Of a stretch of DNA of 5,022 bases, positions 1 through 5,022 are shown piece by piece. Position numbers and translations under genes: made by a program. Position 1 is the first letter of the stretch; every line of letters begins with the position of its first letter. Source of the stretch: Azoarcus sp. (GTDB taxonomy: Bacteria; Pseudomonadota; Gammaproteobacteria; Burkholderiales; Rhodocyclaceae); the NCBI GenBank assembly GCA_031285365.1, contig JAITWP010000233.1, positions 1 to 5,022 on the forward strand. Direction: 5' to 3'. A model generated the notes under the pieces. It made no database searches and was not told where the DNA came from. It saw only the letters and a program-made list of their open reading frames with translations.

Positions 1-1137
1 CCGAGTAAAGTCACGCCTTCGGACGGCGATTACGACTATCGCGAACGCTTCGAGATCGAACAGTGGCGGCTATTTAGCCGTAACCGCATCCTGAAGTCGT
101 GGGAGAGCGAAATCTCTTATGGCGAAACCGAAGATACACGCAATGATTACAACACTTGGTATGTGCCTACCGGCGGTGTGACCCGGACGCGGACAAAAAA
201 CGGCCAGTGGACATGGCAGAACAACATAGATTTGCCGCTGGGCCGCGCTCTTTTTGTCGTTGAACGCCTGAAACAGACCACCGGGCCGCGTATCGACCCA
301 ACCGTATGGTGGGATCCGGTTCTGTATGACCACGAACCGGAGTTTCACAATACTTCCGCGCTGGTCGGATGGACGGCGAATCACGGCGACCACCGCTGGC
401 AAGCCAACGTCCGGCACGACAAACATTCTGAATTCGGAGGCAAGAGCACCTTCGGCATTTCCTACGGGTATCAGTTGAACGAGGTTCTTCGCGCGCACGC
501 TGCCTATGGCACCGCTTTCCGCGCCCCGACCATTGTCGACCTCTACCGTCCCGGCTGGGGTGGCAATCCCGACCTGAAACCGGAAGAGGCGAAAAACGCC
601 GAAGCGGGACTGACGTGGGAAAAAGGCGCGCATCTGGCCTCCATCATCTACTACCACAATCGCGTCAGGAACCTGATTGTCTGGCACCCCACGCCCTCTC
701 CCAATGGCCGGAACGAAAACACCGCCAAGGCGCTGCTTGAGGGCGTCACGTTTACCTATCGTGGCACTTTCGGCGCATGGCAACTGAACGCCAGCTATGA
801 CTGGCTGAATGCCCAGGACAAAAGCAGCAATGCCCTGCACAAGCAGCTTGCCCGTCGCGCCCGTAACACAGCGACGGTCTCGCTTACTCACACCTGGAAT
901 AAACTCGAAACCGGCCTTGAGGCTGTCGCCGTCGGACGGCGCTATGATTTGCCCAGCAATAATGACATCCTTGGCGGTTACACCCTCGTCAATTTCACTG
1001 CCAGCTACGCGCTCACGCCCGAATTGCGTCTGGAAAGCCGCCTGAACAACCTGTTCGACAAGAAATACGAAATGGCACGCTACTACAACACCTATGGCTT
1101 CAACGCCTTCATCGGCCTGCGCTACTCACTGCGTTGA
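1..1137 (+). CDS. btuB: TonB-dependent vitamin B12 receptor, BtuB-like, C-terminal part (5' end missing)
   Basis: This is the C-terminal 378 codons of an outer-membrane TonB-dependent receptor; the frame is open from base 1, so the start, plug domain and TonB box lie upstream. Family members are about 600-620 residues, so some 230 residues are probably missing. The translation is typical 22-strand barrel sequence, alternating and rich in aromatic residues. The segment YGTAFRAP...DLY (505-546), then GNPDLKPEEAKNAEAGL, resembles E. coli BtuB around YGTSYKAP and GNPNLDPEKS. The segment YDWLNAQDKSSNALHKQLARRA resembles BtuB YDYVDARN...LLRRAK, and LNNLFDKKYE (1042-1071) is the usual penultimate-strand motif. 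It should move cobalamin across the outer membrane using TonB energy. The protein ends GLRYSLR, with no terminal aromatic residue. The btuF-like gene begins 7 bases after the stop. A siderophore receptor is the main alternative, but the operon partners favour B12. Confidence 0.87.
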   Translation, partial: PSKVTPSDGDYDYRERFEIEQWRLFSRNRILKSWESEISYGETEDTRNDYNTWYVPTGGVTRTRTKNGQWTWQNNIDLPLGRALFVVERLKQTTGPRIDPTVWWDPVLYDHEPEFHNTSALVGWTANHGDHRWQANVRHDKHSEFGGKSTFGISYGYQLNEVLRAHAAYGTAFRAPTIVDLYRPGWGGNPDLKPEEAKNAEAGLTWEKGAHLASIIYYHNRVRNLIVWHPTPSPNGRNENTAKALLEGVTFTYRGTFGAWQLNASYDWLNAQDKSSNALHKQLARRARNTATVSLTHTWNKLETGLEAVAVGRRYDLPSNNDILGGYTLVNFTASYALTPELRLESRLNNLFDKKYEMARYYNTYGFNAFIGLRYSLR

Positions 1138-1144
1138 TTGAGAA

Positions 1145-1954
1145 GTGAAAGGCTTCATCGCCCTCCTCGCTTTCCTCATGGCACCGGCAGCCTTTTCACA
1201 GGCCCCGGTGCCTCAACGCATTGTCTCGCTGGATTTATGCACGGACTGGATGTTGACCCTGCATGTCGAGCAGGAGCGCATCAAGGCGCTCTCTCCGATG
1301 CAACGCGTCTCGAAGACCTTTCACCCCGCTCCCTGGATGAAAGGCTCCTGGCCGTCCCACGACGGGAGCCTGGAGAGCATCGCGCTTCACAAGCCGGATC
1401 TCATTCTGGTCGGACAATACGCTGCCATTGGCTTGCGTGAGCAACTGCGCCGCCTGGGTTTTCGGGTCGAAGTCCTGCCGCTGGCCACTACGCTCGAAGA
1501 AGTGCGCGACCATGAACGCCTGTTCCTTGCTTATGTGGGACTACCGCCCGAGCGTGCCGGTGACATGCCGCCAGAACGTCCGTCCAGCGGAAAGCGCCTG
1601 TTGCTGCTCGGTGCAAACGCCATTGGAACCGGACGCGACACCTTTGAGGAGGCCATCCTGACCCGTTCCGGCTGGCGAAACTACCTGACCGAAAGCGGCC
1701 GTGTCCGGCTCGATCTCGAACAAATCGCCCGCAATCCACCGGATGCCGTGCTATGGGCGGCTCCTTCCGGCGCGGCGCTGGCAAACACCTTTGCCGAACA
1801 TCCCCTGTGGCGGACGATCTCCCCTGCCCCGCTACGGCTCGATACCGACTACTGGCGCTGGCAATGCCCGGGGCCTTGGAGTTGGGAACTCATAGAGGAA
1901 CTTGATCGCCTTGCCCGCCAAGGTGAAGAAAAACACGGGGCACACACGCCATGA
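1145..1954 (+). CDS. btuF: Periplasmic cobalamin-binding protein, BtuF-like
   Basis: This is the 269-residue substrate-binding protein of a B12 ABC importer, close to E. coli BtuF in length (266). Residues 1-18 form a signal peptide (short basic start, hydrophobic core, A-F-S before Q19) with no lipobox, so a soluble periplasmic protein is expected. Two lobes of the helical-backbone (TroA/BtuF) fold are recognisable: PQRIVSLDLCTDWML (23-37), then GSLESIALHKPDLILVG (75-91), and in lobe two LDLEQIARNPPDAVLW (190-205). E78 and E193 align by eye with the two glutamates of E. coli BtuF that dock onto arginines of BtuC. The only cysteines seen in the mature part are C32 and C241. GTG at 1145 is chosen because an in-frame TGA (1139-1141) blocks anything further upstream, and the next ATG (codon 12) would remove most of the signal peptide. 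There is no good ribosome binding site, so translation is probably coupled to btuB. A siderophore or heme binding protein is a less likely alternative. Confidence 0.85.
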   Translation: MKGFIALLAFLMAPAAFSQAPVPQRIVSLDLCTDWMLTLHVEQERIKALSPMQRVSKTFHPAPWMKGSWPSHDGSLESIALHKPDLILVGQYAAIGLREQLRRLGFRVEVLPLATTLEEVRDHERLFLAYVGLPPERAGDMPPERPSSGKRLLLLGANAIGTGRDTFEEAILTRSGWRNYLTESGRVRLDLEQIARNPPDAVLWAAPSGAALANTFAEHPLWRTISPAPLRLDTDYWRWQCPGPWSWELIEELDRLARQGEEKHGAHTP

Positions 1955-2955
1955 GGCTCACGGCACGCGCCATTCCGACAACAAATGTTCTGCTCTTCCT
2001 GGGGTTGCTGGCGGTTTTCTTCCTGTCACTCTCAATCGGCTCCGCATCCGTTCCCGTGCTGGGCGGATTGTTCGACTGGCTGATCGGGCAACCGGGGATT
2101 TCCGCCCTCGTCATGGGAGAAATCCGCCTGCCGCGCACCCTGCTTGCCCTCTCCGTGGGCGCGGCTCTGGGATTGTCCGGCGCGGCCCTGCAAGGCTTGC
2201 TGCGAAACCCCCTCGCCGACCCAAGCCTGACCGGCGCAAGCCAGGGCGCGGCCCTGGGCGCCGCTTTCGTCTTCTATTTCGCTTTTCTGCCGGGGTTGGG
2301 CGTTTTTGCCCCTTTGTTGGCCGGACTGATCGGCGCGGGACTCACCCTGTTGCTCACCCTCTGGCTTGCCGGATCGGGGCGGCCCGCGTTGCTGCTGCTC
2401 GCGGGACTCGCCGTTGCCTCCCTCTCCGGCGCGGCGCTTGCCGCCGTGCTCAACTTTGCCCCAAACCCCTTTGCCATGCAGGAACTCGTCTTCTGGCTGC
2501 TCGGTTCCGTCTCGGAACGCGGCATGGCGCATCTCGTCTTTCTCCTGCCTGCCCTCATCATTGGCGGGATGCTCATCTGGCAGCAACGCCCGCTGCTCGC
2601 CGCCCTTTCCCTCGGCGAACAGGTCGCGACCAGCCTGGGGCTGAATGTCCGGCGGGGGGGGCGCATCATCGTCCTTGGGGCCGCCATTCTGGTCGGGGCG
2701 TCTGTGGCAACTGCCGGGAACATCGGTTTCGTCGGCCTCATCGCGCCCCATCTGGCCAGACCCCTGGCGAAAAACCGGCCGGATCACCTGTTGTGGCCCG
2801 CTGCTGCCATTGGCGCAATGCTCGTGCTGCTTGCGGACATTGTCGTCCGCCTCATGCCGCCGGGTCGTGAGATTCGCCTGGGCGTCCTCACCGCCTTCAT
2901 CGGTGCGCCCATTTTCATCCGGCTCATCTGGAAAGAGCGTAGAGAATGGCTCTGA
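1951..2955 (+). CDS. btuC: Cobalamin ABC transporter permease, BtuC-like (FecCD family)
   Basis: This is a 334-residue inner-membrane permease of the FecCD/BtuCD type (usually about 325-350 residues and ten membrane helices), expected to work as a dimer with two BtuD subunits. It starts with a hydrophobic helix (13-30). Family motifs are clear: EIRLPRTLLAL (57-67), GLSGAALQGLLRNPLADP (74-91), the cytoplasmic coupling region EQVATSLGLNVRR (near 223-235), GNIGFVGLIAPHLAR (256-270) and the end motif LGVLTAFIGAPIFIRLIWK. R59 and R62 match by eye the RLPR arginines of E. coli BtuC, which contact BtuF. The ATG overlaps the btuF stop as ATGA, so translation is probably coupled; only a weak GGGG lies upstream. 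A run of eight G (2654-2661) lies within the coupling region. The family also carries iron-siderophores, so B12 specificity comes from the neighbours. Confidence 0.9.
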   Translation: MRLTARAIPTTNVLLFLGLLAVFFLSLSIGSASVPVLGGLFDWLIGQPGISALVMGEIRLPRTLLALSVGAALGLSGAALQGLLRNPLADPSLTGASQGAALGAAFVFYFAFLPGLGVFAPLLAGLIGAGLTLLLTLWLAGSGRPALLLLAGLAVASLSGAALAAVLNFAPNPFAMQELVFWLLGSVSERGMAHLVFLLPALIIGGMLIWQQRPLLAALSLGEQVATSLGLNVRRGGRIIVLGAAILVGASVATAGNIGFVGLIAPHLARPLAKNRPDHLLWPAAAIGAMLVLLADIVVRLMPPGREIRLGVLTAFIGAPIFIRLIWKERREWL

Positions 2956-3695
2956 TCGACGTCCACGACCTGACACTCCCGAACCGCCTTGCAGGGGTTT
3001 CCTTCACTCTACCCCCTGGTGAGATGCTTGGCGTCATCGGCCCCAACGGCGCAGGCAAATCCTCCCTGCTTCAAAGTCTGGCCGGACTCCTCCCCTCCAG
3101 AGGCGACATCCGCCTCGCGGGCACTCCCCTGCACAACTTGAGCAACGTCGACCGGGCGCGGCAAATCGGTTTTCTGCCGCAATTCTGCGACAGCGCCTGG
3201 GCGCTTGCCGTCGAAGAAATCGTTGCCTTGGGACGGTTGCCCTGGCATGACCGCGATGAGGCAATCATTCGAGAAGCCATGCAGGAAACCGGCATCGAGG
3301 CAATGGCGAAAAAACGCATCGACCGTCTCTCCGGCGGTGAACAGGCGCGGGTCTGGCTCGCGCGGGTGCTGGCGGGTACACCGCGCCTCATCCTCGCAGA
3401 CGAACCCGCTGCCAGCCTCGATCTCTACTATCAGGCAAAGATCATGGATACCTTGCGCCAACACGCCAATGGGGAGCGCGGAGTCATCCTTGCCATTCAC
3501 GATCTCGCGCTGGCTGCCCGTTACTGTGACCGTTTCTGCCTGCTCAAACAGGGCCGCATCCACGCTTTTGGCCCGCCCGAAGCCGTTCTGACCGAAACCG
3601 CCCTGTCGGACGCATTCGGCGTTCCCATTCACGTCGATCTGGCCCACTCTCCTCCCATCATCCTGCCCCATGAAACTCACCAAAAACCGCTCTGA
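2946..3695 (+). CDS. btuD: Cobalamin ABC transporter ATP-binding protein, BtuD-like
   Basis: This is a 249-residue ATPase that powers B12 import on the cytoplasmic face. All ABC motifs are present and intact: Walker A GPNGAGKS (32-39), Q-loop FLPQ (Q79), signature LSGGE (128-132), Walker B LILADE (148-153, catalytic E153), D-loop SLD (157-159) and switch histidine H185 in AIHD. The length equals that of E. coli BtuD (249). The ATG lies inside the end of btuC (10-base overlap), with a weak purine-rich GAAAGAG 8 bases upstream, which supports coupled translation. The 3' end overlaps the next gene by 26 bases. The core motifs do not separate BtuD from FepC/FhuC-type ATPases; the assignment to cobalamin rests on the BtuB-like receptor upstream and the corrinoid-fold protein downstream. 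Confidence 0.9.
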   Translation: MALIDVHDLTLPNRLAGVSFTLPPGEMLGVIGPNGAGKSSLLQSLAGLLPSRGDIRLAGTPLHNLSNVDRARQIGFLPQFCDSAWALAVEEIVALGRLPWHDRDEAIIREAMQETGIEAMAKKRIDRLSGGEQARVWLARVLAGTPRLILADEPAASLDLYYQAKIMDTLRQHANGERGVILAIHDLALAARYCDRFCLLKQGRIHAFGPPEAVLTETALSDAFGVPIHVDLAHSPPIILPHETHQKPL

Positions 3696-4242
3696 ACTCT
3701 GTTACACCTACATTTATGACATTTCGTGGCTATGCGACTACGAGGTATCGACCGATGAACTCTGCGCCCAACTCGGCATGGCGCTCTCCGCCGCTGAGAC
3801 GGACGCAGCCCTGATCGATCTCGTGCCCGACCTCGACCGCCTCCAGGCGCTTGCCCTGCACGCCAACGGTTCCATCCGGGGCAAGCCCGCCGTCACCGAA
3901 GCCGATCTCGACTGGCTCCACTCACGCTACGACCACTTCCGGCAGGAAATTGAAACCAGGGAGTCGGATCGCCTGAAAAGTTTTGTCCTCCCGCGCGGCC
4001 TCGCTCCCGTGCCGGAACTGCATCAGGCCCGATCCACTGCCAAGAAGGCACTGCGTTGCCTCGTGCGCGTGGAAGAAGAGGCCCGGCGGGAAATTCCTCC
4101 GGAAATCCCCCGCTTCCTCAACCTGCTCTGTAACTTCTGTTTTTTGCTTACCGTTCTCATCAACCAGCGCCGGGGAGTTGTCGAGCCCCGTTTCGTTAGT
4201 CTGAGCTATCGGCTACGTGAGGATGTAGAGACAGACTTATAA
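3670..4242 (+). CDS. Divergent PduO/MMAB-type cobalamin adenosyltransferase-like protein, probably catalytically altered
   Basis: This 190-residue cytoplasmic protein shows the helical core of the PduO-type ATP:cob(I)alamin adenosyltransferase family. Residues 28-40 (STDELCAQLGMAL) match the family's TVDELNSALG helix. FVLP (105-108) matches the FILPxG element whose Phe packs on cobalamin. ELHQARSTAKKALR (116-129) matches the ARxxCRRAER helix, and RFLNLLCNFCFLL (148-160) matches KFLNRLSDYLF. The N-terminal ATP-binding motif (TKTGDxGxT and following residues) is absent: only about 27 residues precede the TDEL helix. In the active-site helix R121 is kept, but the expected RR pair is K125-K126 and the following Glu is L128. 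In the FLNRLSD segment the Asp is N155 and a CxxC (C154, C157) appears. The start overlaps btuD by 26 bases with no ribosome binding site, implying coupled translation. Possible roles are a cobalamin chaperone or pseudoenzyme, or an adenosyltransferase with unusual ATP binding. The family link is fairly secure; activity is not. Known-family residues are from memory. Confidence 0.72.
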   Translation: MKLTKNRSELCYTYIYDISWLCDYEVSTDELCAQLGMALSAAETDAALIDLVPDLDRLQALALHANGSIRGKPAVTEADLDWLHSRYDHFRQEIETRESDRLKSFVLPRGLAPVPELHQARSTAKKALRCLVRVEEEARREIPPEIPRFLNLLCNFCFLLTVLINQRRGVVEPRFVSLSYRLREDVETDL

Positions 4243-4529
4243 CCTGCCTCTTTTTGGTGCCGGAAGGCCAGAACATACACAAAACCATCACCTGGATTGT
4301 GCCTATACAAAGCAACGTAGCCCGAGTCGCCAAAGGCGATCAGCAGTTCGCGCAGGCCAGGGATTTCGAGATAAGGTCGGCCAATGTCGGGAGCAGATTC
4401 AAGCAACAAGAATTGGCGCTCGATGGCCTGACTGGCCCGTTTGGCCGCTGCGGGAGCCTTGGCGGCCAGGAACCTTCGGCACCGCTCCAACCCCTGTGCG
4501 GCGGCTTCCGTAACGATTACTTGCGGCAT
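4206..4529 (-). CDS. Type II toxin, RelE/ParE family
   Basis: This is a 107-residue toxin of the RelE/ParE superfamily. Visible family features are an N-terminal beta strand MPQVIVTE, the helix pair AAAQGLERCRRFLAAKAPAAAKRASQAIERQ, then DIGRP, LRELLIAFGDSGYVALYR and the C-terminal VLAFRHQKEAGY. The strand and turn pattern and the basic C-terminus are typical. Such proteins cleave mRNA on ribosomes or poison gyrase; the sequence does not show which. The ATG at 4529-4527 is preferred over an in-frame ATG at 4574, which would add 15 unrelated residues inside the antitoxin gene. The chosen start overlaps the antitoxin by 13 bases, as is usual for coupled pairs. From memory, relatives end close to EAGY; here an extra KSVSTSSRSR tail reads into the end of the convergent adenosyltransferase-like gene (37-base overlap). 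Confidence 0.85.
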   Translation of the reverse strand: MPQVIVTEAAAQGLERCRRFLAAKAPAAAKRASQAIERQFLLLESAPDIGRPYLEIPGLRELLIAFGDSGYVALYRHNPGDGFVYVLAFRHQKEAGYKSVSTSSRSR

Positions 4530-4789
4530 TCTGGCACCGGCGTTTCGGCATCCGTGCCCCAAGTGTTCAGCCAAGCACGAACTTCCACACCCGTCAGATG
4601 TCGCCCGGTTTCCTGATAGTCCGTCCAGGATGCCAGGGCTTCCTGCACGAAACTCTCGTGCGCTTCCTCGCGTTCGGTGTATTGCCGGATGGCTTCGAGC
4701 ATGATCCAGTGAGGCGTGCGCCGCCGCCGGATGGCAAGGTTCTGGACGCGACTTTTCAGCGCGTCGTCGATCTTGAGTGAGGTTGCCAT
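4517..4789 (-). CDS. Ribbon-helix-helix (CopG-like) antitoxin
   Basis: This is a 90-residue antitoxin that should bind DNA as a dimer and neutralise the toxin encoded immediately downstream. Residues 2-8 (ATSLKID) form the DNA-contacting beta strand. DDALKSRVQNLAIRRRRT (8-25) and PHWIMLEAIRQYTEREE (26-42) form the two helices of the RHH domain. The C-terminal half (ESFVQEALASWTDYQETG..., ending in ECRK) is the toxin-binding part. The architecture, TSLKIDDALK...RRxxPHWIM followed by ALASWxDYQxTGxHxTGxEVxAWLxTWGTD, is a familiar proteobacterial antitoxin subtype. ATG at 4789-4787 is the natural start: the RHH strand begins right after it and a promoter lies 35-63 bases upstream. Only a weak GAG precedes it. 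The stop overlaps the toxin start. Confidence 0.87.
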   Translation of the reverse strand: MATSLKIDDALKSRVQNLAIRRRRTPHWIMLEAIRQYTEREEAHESFVQEALASWTDYQETGRHLTGVEVRAWLNTWGTDAETPVPECRK

Positions 4790-4823
4790 AGTGATCTCAT
4801 AACACCTAGTGATACCTGTTGAT
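4789..4823. promoter_or_regulatory. Candidate operator repeats for RHH autoregulation
   Basis: TAGTGAT occurs at 4789-4795 and again at 4807-4813, and the related TGTTGAT lies at 4817-4823. The second and third copies are 10 bp apart (one helical turn) and the first and second 18 bp apart. Between the two perfect copies lies ATAACAC (4799-4805), roughly inverted relative to GTGAT. The cluster sits between the -10 element and the antitoxin start, where ribbon-helix-helix antitoxins commonly bind short repeated sites to repress their own operon. Binding itself is inferred. Confidence 0.5.
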
Positions 4824-4852
4824 ATTTTAACCTTCTCCTGGTCTGTTGTCGA
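4824..4852 (-). promoter_or_regulatory. Sigma-70-like promoter for the toxin-antitoxin operon
   Basis: Read on the minus strand, a -35 element TCGACA (4852-4847) and a -10 element TAAAAT (4829-4824) are separated by exactly 17 bases. Each differs from consensus at one base. Transcription would start near 4817-4818, about 28 bases before the antitoxin ATG. The local sequence is AT-rich compared with the surrounding DNA. The assignment is by motif only. Confidence 0.65.
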
Positions 4853-4928
4853 ACCGCAGGCTGGGAGCCAATGTGATTTTAATCATCAACGTTTTAGAAG
4901 GTACTGGCGTTCATTTGGCGGGCTCGAG
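4853..4928. other. Intergenic spacer upstream of the toxin-antitoxin promoter
   Basis: No gene is visible here. The stretch is richer in A and T than the operon, holds the Crp/Fnr-like palindrome, and ends just before the possible minus-strand gene end. A 5-bp stem GCGGG/CCCGC (4918-4922 with 4934-4938) followed by TTTT lies at its right edge. It is too short a stem to call a terminator with confidence. Confidence 0.5.
4872..4887. promoter_or_regulatory. Crp/Fnr-family-like binding site
   Basis: The sequence TGTGATTTTAATCATC contains a perfect TGAT-N4-ATCA core (4874-4885), as in Fnr/Anr sites (TTGAT-N4-ATCAA), and also a full Crp half-site TGTGA with a partial partner TCATC. Its centre (about 4879.5) is close to 62 bases upstream of the predicted antitoxin transcription start, a position where Crp-type activators commonly act. 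It could also be a chance palindrome in AT-rich spacer DNA. Confidence 0.3.
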
Positions 4929-5022
4929 TCATCCCCGCTTTTGCCGCGATGGCGCGGTTGCGCGCGCATGGCCCACAGCCGCCACGTACAGCACGAACGC
5001 CAGCGCAATCTCCACGCGCGCC
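4929..5022 (-). CDS. Possible C-terminal end of a membrane protein (5' end missing)
   Basis: A minus-strand frame is open from the window edge to a TGA at 4931-4929, giving the last 30 residues of a possible protein. They begin with a hydrophobic stretch VEIALAFVLYVAAVG, long enough for much of a membrane helix, and end with a basic tail (HARATAPSRQKRG), as expected for an inner-membrane protein with a cytoplasmic C-terminus. I do not recognise the family. Other frames of this GC-rich stretch are also open, and 30 residues is too little to be sure that this is coding. Confidence 0.33.
   Translation of the reverse strand, partial: ARVEIALAFVLYVAAVGHARATAPSRQKRG

Noticed and set aside
70..891. 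Minus-strand 273-codon open frame opposite btuB
   Set aside because: No recognisable domain; the plus strand carries clear receptor motifs across the same bases.
3..1137. Cobalamin riboswitch for the operon
   Set aside because: No B12-box-like element was seen at any internal gene junction. If present it lies upstream of btuB, outside the window.
1902..2870. Plus-strand 322-codon open frame overlapping btuC in another frame
   Set aside because: It is dominated by Arg, Pro, Ala and His, typical of out-of-frame reading in GC-rich DNA. The btuC frame explains the region fully.
2032..2976. Long minus-strand open frame (314 codons) opposite btuC and the start of btuD
   Set aside because: The translation is polar and rich in Gln, Gly, Arg and Glu with no recognisable domain. 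The opposite strand has strongly conserved FecCD motifs, so this is an antisense shadow.
4219..4255. Possible terminator between the converging genes (T5 run at 4251-4255)
   Set aside because: Only GAGG/CCTC can pair, with a loop of about 20 bases. No stable stem precedes the T run.
4530..4574. Longer toxin start at 4574
   Set aside because: It would add 15 residues within the antitoxin coding region that do not resemble the toxin family. The ATG at 4529 gives the usual MPQVIVTE beginning and a normal overlap.
4254..4616. Plus-strand open frame of 120 codons opposite the toxin
   Set aside because: The minus-strand toxin frame matches a known family throughout; this one has no motif or credible start.
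4918..4942. Hairpin GCGGG/CCCGC followed by TTTT
   Set aside because: The stem is 5 bp with an 11-base loop, and there is no plus-strand gene just upstream to terminate. Too weak to list as a terminator.
4904..5003. 9-bp inverted repeat CTGGCGTTC (4904-4912) and GAACGCCAG (4995-5003)
   Set aside because: It could be the ends of a small element, but there is no target duplication or further terminal symmetry. A 9-bp match in this span is within reach of chance.

Overview
The window looks like chromosomal DNA from a Gram-negative, moderately GC-rich proteobacterium. An outer-membrane TonB-dependent receptor together with a periplasmic binding protein requires two membranes. The gene styles (BtuB-like receptor, FecCD-type permease, RHH/RelE-ParE pair) fit Beta- or Gammaproteobacteria, perhaps a Rhodocyclales-type betaproteobacterium. 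That placement is inference, not something the sequence proves.

Bases 1-4242 hold one tightly packed plus-strand operon for cobalamin (vitamin B12) uptake. It starts with the C-terminal 378 codons of a BtuB-like receptor, whose start lies outside the window. A BtuF-like periplasmic binding protein follows (GTG start, 7 bases after btuB), then a BtuC-like FecCD permease (ATGA overlap) and a BtuD-like ATPase (10-base overlap). The last gene (26-base overlap) encodes a 190-residue protein recognisable as a divergent relative of PduO-type ATP:cob(I)alamin adenosyltransferases. The products form a path from outer membrane to cytoplasm: receptor, periplasmic carrier, ABC importer, then a cytoplasmic corrinoid-fold protein. 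The last protein lacks the N-terminal ATP-binding motif and has substitutions at key arginine, glutamate and aspartate positions, so it may be a pseudoenzyme or a cobalamin-handling factor. It is the most interesting item here.

Bases 4206-4789 hold a minus-strand type II toxin-antitoxin pair: a ribbon-helix-helix (CopG-like) antitoxin followed by a RelE/ParE-family toxin, overlapping by 13 bases. The toxin gene runs tail-to-tail into the adenosyltransferase-like gene and overlaps its last 37 bases. Upstream of the antitoxin are a good sigma-70-like promoter (TCGACA, 17 bp, TAAAAT), repeated TAGTGAT-type candidate operator sites, and a Crp/Fnr-like palindrome about 62 bases upstream of the predicted start of transcription.

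Bases 4853-5022 are mostly non-coding. The last ~90 bases may carry the C-terminal end of a minus-strand membrane protein (one hydrophobic helix and a basic tail), but this is weakly supported. No RNA gene, insertion sequence or CRISPR array was seen. A cobalamin riboswitch, if there is one, would lie upstream of btuB and outside the window.
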